64,000 nucleotides of DNA from Ooceraea biroi (Eukaryota > Arthropoda > Insecta > Hymenoptera > Formicidae), in NCBI RefSeq assembly GCF_003672135.1, contig NC_039507.1:2790001-2854000 (forward strand). Direction: 5' to 3'. Shown here piece by piece: positions 50,084 to 61,100 of this stretch (position 1 is the first letter of the stretch; each line of letters begins with the position of its first letter). Both the position numbers and the translations under genes were made by a program. A model generated the notes under the pieces. That model ran no database searches. It was not told the DNA's origin and saw only the letters and a program-made list of their open reading frames with translations.

Positions 50084-53000
50084 TCAACCGGCCGCATCAG
50101 AATAATTGAATGCGGCGAAAAAGGTAAGCGCATTTCTCGAATTGTCGCGCGAATGCCCCAGATACGCGAATACGCGCGCGCGGCCCAGCTTTTTCTGTAA
50201 TAATTTAATCAAATTCATCGCGCGCGTCGCAAATCGCCGCGGATCTGACGAATTTACGTTATGCTGCGCGAGGCGAATCGAAATACCGACATCAATATTC
50301 CGTCTCGACGAGATGGTCGATCGAGCGTACCGTCGAAAATCCATTCGTTCGCGCACGATCCGGCGCGCTTCAAAAATCCTCGCCAAATCTTCATGAATGC
50401 CATTTCAATAGATACGTCTTTTTAGTCTTGAGAGTTATGGTATCGATGCAATTAAAACCATAGAGTAACTCAGTTTTGCTCACAATTCCGTTTATTTATT
50501 TAACTTAAAAAATTTCTTATTCCTCTTAAAAGAATTTTAAGAATAGGACATTCTATTATCTCAAAAAAATGGAGGAATATATATATCCTGAATAAAATCA
50601 TAGAAATTGTTGCGAATTTCGATGATACCCATGAAAAGGATTTCCACAGATTTTGCTGAACATATCCAACAGTAACAGCTTAGAATTAATACAAACGCAG
50701 TTCCACGTCTAGAAAATCACTGAAGAAATTGCGAGTGTCGCTCTTCAACAAAAATCGCTGCGAGGTCCTAAAATCACATTAAGCGGCCGGACTAACGAAG
50801 GTGAAAGCAAACTGGGTACGAGAAGGATCAGACGATGGGTGAGAGGAAAATCGAGGGACGAACGGTGAGCAACGTGCGCAAAAAAACAGGAGAGGTAAGA
50901 ACAGGGATGAAAGGGGAGAGAAAGGGGGAAAAAAGACGTCGGTTTCGACGTCGAGGCCAGGCGCATACTCGAGTCAAGCCGAAACGAGGTCCGGCTCCAT
51001 GAACCTTACATAAACCAGCCTCGTCTACTCTCTTCTGTCCTCCCCTCGCTCAAGCTGGCCCTCTTTATCTTCGCCCTCACAGTCCCCCGTTCCTCCTTAC
51101 CCTCGTGGATCGCCGGGCGCGGTATTAAGCCGCGCTCACATAAAGCGCTTTTAATTTCGTATTTCTTTCTTCGGCACGTTCTCCACCAGCGCGCCGTAAC
51201 CAGTTTATAACCGGAGTCAAATGCGCGGCGCGTGATATAAATTATTTATTTCCGTCGAAGCGCTATCGCATAATTCCGCTGAATTAACGGTGCGCGATGC
51301 AACATAAAAAAGACCGGTTGGATGATGGTTATTGATCCTCTTTTCTCGTTTCGTTCAGGCTGCAGCAAATCCTCATTGTAACGCAGTATTAATTTATACA
51401 TCCGCGTCGAAGAACGATGTATAAGTATCCTTGTCGATGTGTCTATCCATCTATATCCATCGAACATTTCAAAAATATATATCCTTTCGTTTATAAATTT
51501 TTTGTCATTTTTGATAAAAGTTCATTATGAAAATGTATTACTTTGTCCAAAATCTCTCAATACTTTCTCTCCTCCCTCTTTGCCATCTGCGAGACATAGT
51601 ATTAAATAACGTTCACGTAACTCGCTTATAAATACGTATTACATCTTTCGACACATTCTTCATTCATTCTGAGAGACTGCATTAAGCACTTTATAGCTCG
51701 TGTCAAATATTTTTTAAAATTGAAACTTTACAACGCGACAATCTTTTTATTGCTTCTTAACAGCCGCAACAGTAAAAAACTATTTGTGAAGCCAATTTTG
51801 ATCGGAATTATAATAAAATGTAATGTAAACGTCTACTGTATGTACAAGTAAAGCTAATAGAAAATAAGGTCGAGTAAAAATCAGTTTCCAATGCTTCCGT
51901 AAGACGGACTGAAATATATTGAATGCGAAAAACGGCAAAAATTATTAGTCCGTAAACGCAACCGCCGCGCATCGCGCACGAAGGAGAGATTGTTCGGCGA
52001 GCAGGTACACAAAAAGTGACGAGAAAAGTTGCAACGAAAGTTTCGTCGCGCGAGTTAGAGGTGATACCTCGCTTCTCCCTCTTCTCCTCTTCTCGCGGCG
52101 CAGAAGAGCAGGAAAATACCGTTGAAAATATTCGATTTCCGCAGGAAACCGGCGAGCTCTCGTCTCTGAAAGTAGGCAGGCTCCTTAAAGCGTTCGGCAC
52201 GTAGCAGAAAGTCAGAGTAAAACGATCCTCAACTTTGCGCGGCTCTGATCGAAGATACTTCTCACCTTCGGTGATCGCAGCCAACGATCGTCCTCATCTC
52301 ACCCTCCTCCCTTATCTAACTATCCGCTCGCTCTCTTTTGCGTACCTTCGTCTGATGCGCAGATTGGGCAATGTTCCGGCGCAGGATACAGACTCCTAAA
52401 AATCGAAAATCGAATCGACGCGATGCTGATGGTTTCATCGGATATTTGATATACGAGACGGCTTTGAAGAGACAATTTCACGCGTTGACCACCATCCATG
52501 AATTTATGATATCTGTGTGCTTTCGATACGTGCTCCCGCTCATATTGATACTGACTGCAAATGTAATGCAAAACGCGGCAAAAATGACCGTGACAATGTA
52601 TACCTTTCTAGAATTATTAAGTCTGATAAAAACGAATGCGTACTTGAAGATGCTCTTAATACTTGTTTAAATACTCATACTTTGAAGATACTCCTATAAT
52701 CAATAAGATACATGATCAAAGAAAGAATATAATTAGTAAATAAATAAGTTGAATATTGTTTCTCAATTATAGATAACGTTAGTGAGATTAGTCATTATGA
52801 TTAGTATTTATATGCGATAATTATTCACAGTTAGAAACAAAGTATTAACTTTCATCATTAATATAATTCCAAACTACCTTTATAACTATCTTTAGTTTAT
52901 ATCAATATTAATTAAAATATAAATTTGACAAAACTTAAGCTCATTTTTTTATAACTGTACTTAATATGTAACCACATGATCAAGTCAATTTAGAAGACTA

Positions 53001-53199
53001 ACAAATTCGTCGAATATAATAAAACTCAAAAGTGAGAATACCAGAAGCCATCCTAAGATAAGGGCAGCTTCAACTAGAACAGGTCCCACATGTCTTTCCG
53101 ACACAGAGATCGAGAACCACTGTCGAAGGAACGAAGCCACAATGCCAGCCGATTGATTTACGTTGCTCGTTACGCGGTCCACTGCTCCGAAGAGAGAAA

Positions 53200-53460
53200 A
53201 ATAAATTGATAGAGAGGGGAAGTGGAGAAGAGCGAGAGAATAGAACGGAGGTGGGAAAGAGCGAGGGGCCAGAGGGGAAGGCGGAGGATGAAAGGCAGAC
53301 GGAGAAGCGCTGTGCGAGGAAAAGAGAGAACCGAGAGAGAGAATGTTGGCGCGAAGAAAGAGCACTCGTCGAGGAAGAGAGCGCGAAAGAGGAACGAGAG
53401 TGTGCAAGAAAGAAACGAGCGGACCAAAGAGCCGCATGATGGGAAATGCAAAGTAGAATG
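53200..53460 (+). repeat. Purine-rich low-complexity stretch
   Basis: Strongly biased to A and G on the plus strand, with GA, GAGG and GAAAG motifs. The bias removes stop codons from some frames and explains the long minus-strand frame of 254 codons covering 52985-53749. Confidence 0.8.
53434..53457 (+). repeat. 24-bp repeated motif, copy 1
   Basis: The motif starts GCATGATGG and ends ATGCAAAGTAGA, and differs from 54313-54336 by one base. The flanks do not match, apart from a few bases. ATGCAAA resembles half of an octamer-type POU binding site. A 22-of-24 or better match by chance is unlikely in 64 kb. Confidence 0.7.
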
Positions 53461-54312
53461 AGGCAGTTTTGCGCGGCGAAGAAAAGGAAGGTTCGCGCTC
53501 GCCGGGGTCACGCTCGTGCGTCACGTTCGCTCGACTAATCGCGACTTCTATTACCACCGTTCGCTGATTTACTTCCGATCGCCGGAACGAGCGGCGGCGG
53601 GATTTCGGCTGAATTACCGCGAACCTGTAATAAAGCGCTTCTCTCTCTCGATTTGACCCATTGGGTACGATCGCCGGAAGACTCGCACGCCAAATACGAT
53701 CGGTCCGTAATTTTCCTGAGTACGCTCTTGTCACGAAATTCTTTAACAATCAGTATAAATGGATCTTTTTGGACATGCCGAAAATATAGTGTGAAATTTT
53801 ATTATTACCACGTGATATAATAATAATCCTTATGCGTTTTATTCTACACGCATCAATCATATTAATTTTCATATTATATATATACATATATGTAAACCTG
53901 CAGTCAGACAATTTCATATTCGGTTTGTAACAGATAAATGTAGGAAATTTAATGCGTGGTAATGTGAGGTGAATGAAATTACCGCATAATACGAAATTAC
54001 ATGAAATTTCTACATTTTACCAAATTTTGTACATCATATGTCTTATTAATTATTTGCTCGTTTTTACATTGCATTTATTTTTGCAAAAAATGTTTTTAAT
54101 ATGTCCATATGCTTCGTAATATTATATTACGATACTGGGTAACTTGCTCGACGATGAATCTCAGGATTGTCATTTCGTACGGGTAAACAAGATTGAGTTA
54201 TATGTAAAAATCTTGCCAATGTGAATTCGCAAGGAGTAAAGATTGCCCGGGAAGGTCCGAAGGGAAGGAGCGCATGTAAAAGGACACGGAGAACCGTCGA
54301 CTCCAAAATGGC

Positions 54313-54336
54313 GCATGATGGAAAATGCAAAGTAGA
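54313..54336 (+). repeat. 24-bp repeated motif, copy 2
   Basis: This copy lies 879 bp downstream of copy 1 in the same orientation, with A in place of G at position 10 of the motif. It could be a shared regulatory site or the remnant of a dispersed repeat. Confidence 0.7.
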
Positions 54337-55096
54337 GCGAGATATATCTTGGCAGCGAATAAGAAGATTTCTATCGAGCTTGCGCTCGCGCAGTCACGTC
54401 CATGGAGCTCCGTTAACACTATCTTTTATAAAATAAAAAATAAAGTGGAAACTGGAATAATTTTCTGCACTCTGCAAAAATATTTGAGTATCTGCAATTG
54501 CGGATAAGTTCCAACAAACAGTGAAGCGCTGTTTCGAGAACCGACGACTGTGAAAATTTAATATTACATAAATCATCTGTGTTAATAGGATACAGAGGTT
54601 ACTCGGTTTACAAATGCATTTTAGATAGAAATATATATTCAATAACCTCATTTTTAATATACCATCATATAAACAAATTCATTATTAAGCTATTAATAAA
54701 ATAATTGAAACAAATAGCTACAGAGTTATATTCGATATTCTCCGTTTCTCGAGCATGAAATGTTACACAAGAGATAAATAAATTAATAAAAATAAATTAT
54801 ATCCGAAAATATGTACAGACGTTGGAGATCGGTCAACGAGAAAACGAGGAAATATATACATGCACAGAAGCTAATTTGATCAATTTCGTAATTTCACGTT
54901 TCCGTAATTTAACGCTGAAGTAGCAACGTAGAAAATCATGTATTAACCCATATGGCGCGAAAAATGTATGTGTCCATGTCGGCATTGACGCCATATGGCG
55001 TCCTTGTATTTTTTTCGATTGATTGGGCCGATCTTCATAAAACTTAGTACCCAAAAGCTTTTTGGGTCGCTGAATACGAATCCATAGTAAAAATTT

Positions 55097-55378
55097 CAAA
55101 ATTCAAAATGACGGATCCAATATGGCGATCAAATATAATCATAAAATCAAAATTTGTTCAGAATGTTATTAAATCTGATATCTAAGGATTTTTGGGACTG
55201 ATGAATACGAATCTCAGATCACAATTCCAAAATTCAAAATGACGGACCCAATATTGCGGTCAAAAAAGCAAAATCTATCTGAGTGTTATGAAAACTGGTA
55301 TCCAAGAATTTTTTCAGTCGCTGAATTTGAGGTACAAAATTGCAAAATTCAAAATGTCGAACCCAATGAAGTGGCACA
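55097..55378 (+). repeat. Three direct copies of the internal unit of the fold-back MITE
   Basis: Each copy contains an 'attcaaaatg' core (55101, 55232, 55347), followed by a diverged 'ccaatatggcg', 'ccaatattgcg' or 'ccaatgaagtg', and by a loosely kept block resembling 'gctgaatacgaat'. Copies diverge by substitutions and small gaps, which suggests old internal amplification. Confidence 0.7.
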
Positions 55379-55507
55379 AAATAAATAAAAACTTGTTTCA
55401 CTGACTAAGTTTTTGGATGCATCTTTTCAAAGATAGTTTAGATTCCCAATTCTAAGATACAAATACTTGTCAGTTTTTCAATTGTTCTTAGATAGATTTG
55501 GTGTTTT

Positions 55508-55720
55508 GACCACCATATTGGATCCGCCATTTTGAATTATGAAATTTTGTATCTCAAATTCGTATTCAGCGGCTCAAAAACCCTTTAGATACCAGTTTTC
55601 ATAACAAATAGATAGATTTTGGTTTTTTGGCCGCCATATTGGATCGGTCATTTGGAATTATGGAATTTTGTACCTCAAATTCATATTTCGCGAGCCAAAA
55701 AATCCCTAAATACAAGGTGT
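55508..55720 (-). repeat. Two inverted copies of the internal unit of the fold-back MITE
   Basis: The complement of the unit appears as 'accatattggatccgccat' near 55511 and 'gccatattggatcggtcat' near 55631. Both are followed by 'ttttgt' and 'cctcaaattc' or 'tctcaaattc'. They can pair with the three direct copies at 55097-55378. Confidence 0.7.
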
Positions 55721-55799
55721 CTTTAAAATCCGATTACTTTTGTTTGGGTGCCACCAGGGGCACAAACAGTGATATTCTGTTTGCCGCTGAAGGGGTTAA

Positions 55800-58560
55800 T
55801 ATATTTGAAATATCAAACATTTGTATGCATATTTTTTTAATGCGACATTAAAAGGTAATTAAAATAGAAAGAAAATAAAGAAGTATCTCCTTTAAAAACA
55901 TTGCATTATATGCAATTTCAGAAATCAGTGTTGCTCTTTTCTGCAGCATTGTCTATAACACAGTCTTATTTCTTTAGCAGGCCTTCCTTATCTAAATCCG
56001 ACCGGTGCAGCGTGACATGACTCCCACGAATCTCAGACGAAGGGAGAAGGAAGGGCAATACGCGGATGAACAGTACTTACACCGGTTCATCGATATTCGT
56101 CACAGCGGCGCGCGAGGCATCGAGATGGAAAAGAAACAGAAATAAACGAAAAGCGAAGGAAATCTGGGGAGAGGGTGAAAACGAGAGAAAAAGAGAGAGA
56201 GAAAGAGAGAGAACCGTAGAAGTGCAATATCTTTCAAGAAGTAATTCCAGTCATTAGCGTCTCGATCGCTTCACTCCAATACCGCCACTCCGTGCTCTTT
56301 CAGACGCCGCTTCGAAACCGATCCGAGCTCGCTGCGAGGTGACTAATGGATTCGAGAACTGCGCCCAATTGCAATTGCAGATGCAATCGGCGCATACGAC
56401 GGATTTACGCACACACCGTGCGAGAATATCGACAGCATCGTATATCGGTACATTGTTCTCCATAAAAACGCGATCCGCAATAGTAATTTTCATGCATTGA
56501 AGAGACTATCATTGTCGCATTTTGACAATGAGAAATGCCAATGGTAAAAGAATACGATTTTTCACATCGCCGTTGTTGAAAAAAGGACAGAGTAATCAGT
56601 GAGACAAAAATAGTGCTTTTACATACTATGTAGAATGTAATATATCGACAAGATATCTATAATAAATTCAAAAAGAGAGAGAAGCGACGTTTTTCTTCTA
56701 TCAATCCTATCTAATTCATTCTTTCGTAAAATATGAGATATTGACAGGCGTTTCCTCTTTTTTCATTAATAATATATAATTAATAATGTTATTGTTAAAG
56801 GATGTATTTTGGTGAATGAAATTTCTGTTTCCCTCTTCTTTGCTCTACCGATGAACTGTTACAGTGCATTCTTGCGACAATATCAAAAGCGATCCAAGAA
56901 ATTCCACCGCAAGTTCCGTTAAGGGGACTCCAAAATTACGGACCCGCCGCTGGATCCTGATGGAGCGTGCGATGCGCGCATCGATAGCGTCGTCTGCACG
57001 TTTCCGCTTGCCCTTTACTGTCGTCCGAAAATCCGGCCGAGACTATTAACCGCGTTTACGACCATGGGAAAAGTAAAAAGTAACGGGCGCATCACGTCGT
57101 GTCGCATCGCAAACGATAGCGAGAGAAAGAGAGGAAAGAAGAGCGAGAGAAGAAAAACGGATCTCAAACGAAGAGAAGAGAAACAGATGAAGAAGAGGGT
57201 CTGGCGAGCACGCGCGCGAGGTAATACGTAAAAAAACGAGCGCTCGGCTCGGTGAGCAACAACCACTTTTACGATAGGGCTCTTTTCCGTATTCGCGGAT
57301 ATCGCGCGGTATCCGAGCGCCGAGCAGGTAGCTACATGGGAAAATAGAATGAGATAGCCGAGGGGATGACGGGGACCAGGAGGTAAGGTGAGCGAGGACC
57401 GAAGAGGGCCATCCGCCACGATGTCGTACCGTACGTGAGTTAAGACTCCGGCGCGGTCCTTAATTTGAGAGCAAAGCCGCGACGAAGAGGGTCGCGACGC
57501 AGACGGGGAGGTCGGGATGGCCGGCGACGAGACGCAACCCCGAAGACAAAAGCGCCCGTGTGTGCTTTACGAGCCATAGCCCTTTCTCCATCAACAGTGA
57601 GGCTACATACGGTTCTTTTTACCAGCCGTAAATTTAATCAAGCCGCGATTGACGTATGAAGAGAGGGGGCGAGGTGCTCCAAAGAAAGGAGAAGGGTAAG
57701 CGCTTTAGGCCGAGGCTTTCAATCAATGTCTAGACCGTCCTCTTGTCACGAAACCTCGCGCTATGTGGTCTTGATGTGTCGACGGCAGGGTTAAGAGCAA
57801 CGCGAGGGGGTTGAAGAGGGAGGAAAAAATTGATAAAACGTCCTCCCTGAGGTCTCTAGAGGCAACGATAAGAAGGAGAGGAAGAGAGATGATGGGGGAG
57901 GCTGTCTTCTTGAATGCGATGCGTGTCGTTACGTAACCGCGGGCTCCTCGATAAGGTCGGAGCTTGCAGCAAATATGCGCGTTCGATATCTCTCAGAGAA
58001 TCGTGATTTATTGCGGCGGGGTGTCCGCGCTTGCGATACATACCGGCGTGGTATTTTCTTATTACTGAATATTTCCAGAGAAATAAAGGCGCGCAGGAGG
58101 CCCCATGAGAGAGCGGAACATCGAGCAGAACGTTAATTAAACCCTAGGGCGTATTATGGAATTGATTCTCGATACTTTCGTTCTACCAATTAAATTTACG
58201 AAGGTATCTGTTTAATGCCCGATATCACTGCGAAAACGTATGCATAACTGAAGATAAATAAATGCATAAAAGCGGAATGCAAACAGTAAAATATGAATCT
58301 CGGATGTCACAGGAATATTTACAGATACTAGTATTTCAACCTCTAAACATGTAAAACATATATAAATACATAACTGTACGTGCGGTACACTTTCAGCTTT
58401 CAAATAAATTTATGAGAGCCTCGATAAACTTTGGAGATATCGCGGAAATCAAAACCGTTTTTGATCGTCACGATGGCTCCGAAGCTACAGCGATTGGACC
58501 GACAAATTAGTGCTGTCGAGTAGAAGACGTGTCGGCGACCTAAATGAGTTAAGGTTTAAC
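55800..58560. other. Non-coding; CpG-rich block near 56920-57560
   Basis: The CpG-rich block has an ATG in fair context at 57421 followed 14 nt later by GTGAGT, which could be a tiny first coding exon but cannot be supported alone. The rest is AT-rich or GA-rich. Confidence 0.5.
56170..56213 (+). repeat. GA microsatellite
   Basis: Mostly purine, with GA repeats from 56183 on. Confidence 0.85.
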
Positions 58561-61100
58561 TGCTCTGTAATCTCGCGACGGGATCGCGGGGGCGCGACGC
58601 CCGGAAAATTGACGAAGTGCGCGAACGCGCGCGCGGAGCGGTAATTAAGAAAGCGACGTTACTATTAGGGAAACTCCGCATTAGCCAAGCCGGGTACGCG
58701 GATAAGCAGTCAGGGGAGTTATTCGATTTAACCCGGGCACGGGTATTACGAAACAAGCAGCGTGCTGCGAGATTATCCCCGAGTTTGCCCTACATATACA
58801 AGCGGCGGACTGATCGCGGGACCGCGATATCTGTCGCTCCGCGGAATTTCGAGGTGCCGCAAGACGGAAATGTAATGGTGGAAAATCGATGCCCTCCCCC
58901 TTGCACCCTTAATGCTCTTCCCGGTCGAGCGTTCTTCCTCACCGCCCTTGCCATCCGACGTCTGCCGAGTTAAACTCCCTCCGCGATATTCGAGTAACTT
59001 CCGCTCCGACGAGGCAGCACGAAACTGCAACGACGTGTTTGGACGTTTGACTTACAGGCTCGGAAACTTGTTTATTCGTTGCGAGGTGAGCGAGCGAGAG
59101 CGGGCAGGCGTGCGCCGGCGACGTGGGAAATGTATGGAATCGTCGGCAAGTTACAAGCACCCCGCGCGAAACGGAAACTTCCGTCGCCTGCCGCCCCCGG
59201 TGGTGAAATAAGAATTGCAAGTGGAAACGGCAGCGGCGGCGTAAGTCATCGTCGCAATAAAAATACGTCATTGCCGGCAGACATCTCGATAGTCACATCG
59301 CGATTTCGCCGATATTCGCGGTGCAGTAACTCGCACAAACTTGAGGAACATTTCACGCACGACTCCGGTTAACGTCGCAACCGGCATAACTTGATTGTGA
59401 ACGACGAACTGCTGAAATCGCCAGTGTACCGCAAAGTCGCACGTTGATTTATCCGAATTTTAAAGAAAAAAAATAAAAAGGCTAAATATCTACCGCATAA
59501 AGTGCATAAAAATAAATAGAGCAGCGGGTCGAGTTTCGTTACAAACTGACATTCGTTCTCCGTGTGACCGCGATTCGTCGTCGGTCGTTACGCGGTTGTT
59601 GAGTTCTCGCCAGAATCGTTCACGTTGTCTGTTATGCGGCTGCGGATTCATCGCCAAATTTTTCACTTCGCGGAGCGACGGGGATGGATCACCCACGATC
59701 GACGTACAAACTAGCACCGTCTTGAAAATGAGTATTCTTAACGTTGGCCACGAGTTTTCCCTCGCTGATAAGACACTGATTTATTACCCTGACCGCCGAA
59801 GAGTAAACAGTGCTGCGCAACACCGAGCATTAATCTGCAACCCATTAAGCGTGCGCCGACTTTTAATTAATTATTTTCCCCGGATTTGCTCGTTCTCCCA
59901 TCAGCCGGAGCCAAAAGCGCGAAGTACTGAGAATAAATGCGACGGCAGTCTTTTTACTTTGTGCACGTCATCGATCCCCGCCGCGCGACGCCGCCGACCG
60001 TTCTCCGACGATCGATCGTTTCTCGTCGCCGTCGATTCCGCCGAAAACTTCAGCGGGACGTGCAAAGTAGAAATTTATGGGATTGCCGGCGTCTAATGGA
60101 TCCGCTTTGCGCCACGCAAACGCGTCGATTGACGCGAATTTCACGAGCCGCGATCAAAGTAAAATCGTAAATTATGAACCGCGAACGTCCGAGTAGTATC
60201 TTCTTTTCAAAGAAAGACCGGGTACCACTGTACAACCGTGTGCAGTTTTGCACTGCAAAGGAGAACTATACAATATTCAGCTCGCAATGAATCGTCTTAT
60301 ATATTACAAATTTAATGAAAGGACCATCCTTCAGAATTCATATAGAACATTATTTTCGAAGAAGGAGAAGATTATTCTGGTGCCGTCTGTAAAAATAGAT
60401 AGATATGAATTACAATAGTATGACTCTCACGGTATGGAATTAAGGCAGCATAGATATATTGTGAGAGCAAATTTCCATCTCCCGCGCGCGATTTCGCCCT
60501 TTCCACGGAACCCACTTTCGTTCGCGCTTTTTGCTCGTCCGGTGCTTTAAACAGAGACTAGGACGTCACTCCGTCAGCTTTAATGCCTATTAGCCACGTC
60601 GGAAATTGGACACGCCATAAAAATTTCAGTGTGGAGAGATGACGAGAGGCGAGAGAAAGAGAAACAGAGAGGAAAGAGTGAGAGCATCTCACGGGACGAG
60701 GAGACGAGAGAATGAAACGAACAGGACAAGCGAATGACGAGGAAGCAAAAGAAAAAGAATCGCTATGGCCGAGAATGCCAGAAGATAATATATATAGCGC
60801 GAGAAGAGAAAAGGAGAACACGAAGGTGGGAAATCTCAACAAGAACTCTCTAACAAAGACATTCCATATTTTTATATTTTGGGGAATGATGGAGGGATGT
60901 TCCGAGCGAGTTTATGCTGCTATTACTCTGTTTGTTATTGCAGCAAATGTTACTATTATGGAGTATATGTAGTTGGCGATGTACACGTTGCCGCAAAAGG
61001 AACACGCTTGTATTAAGACACGTACTTTATTGGAGTGGGCAAATATAATCTGCCGTCTACTTCCCGCGTGAAGAAGCGTTCCGCTGAAAAGAGATGGCGA
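58561..61100. other. CpG-rich blocks, no recognisable gene
   Basis: CpG-rich DNA at about 58560-59300 and 59580-60170; a purine-rich tract at about 60630-60750. The longest frame (166 codons, 59596-60096) starts with a non-ATG codon and is unrecognised. Confidence 0.55.

Larger units (their letters stand above)
48801..52700. other. Purine-rich stretch, then mixed non-coding DNA
   Basis: Purine-rich DNA at about 48840-48990 produces an E/D/R-rich frame that I regard as low complexity. The 42-bp tandem repeat lies at 50000. No gene is recognised. Confidence 0.6.
54947..55795. mobile_element. piggyBac-like fold-back MITE bounded by TTAA
   Basis: The segment is flanked on both sides by TTAA (54943-54946 and 55796-55799), begins with CCC and ends with GGGG, as expected for piggyBac-type elements. 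It has no transposase frame, so it would be non-autonomous. Inside, a unit built round 'aaaattcaaaatgacgga' followed by 'ccaatatggcg' occurs three times in direct orientation (near 55097, 55228 and 55343; spacing about 131 and 115 bp) and twice inverted (near 55508-55550 and 55628-55669), giving a large imperfect fold-back. A perfect 16-bp palindrome lies at 54987-55002. Beyond CCC the terminal repeats match only loosely, so the family assignment rests mainly on TTAA, CCC/GGG and the inverted layout. Confidence 0.65.

Noticed and set aside
59596..60096. 166-codon plus-strand frame
   Set aside because: Non-ATG start, no known motif, and a CpG-rich region with overlapping frames.
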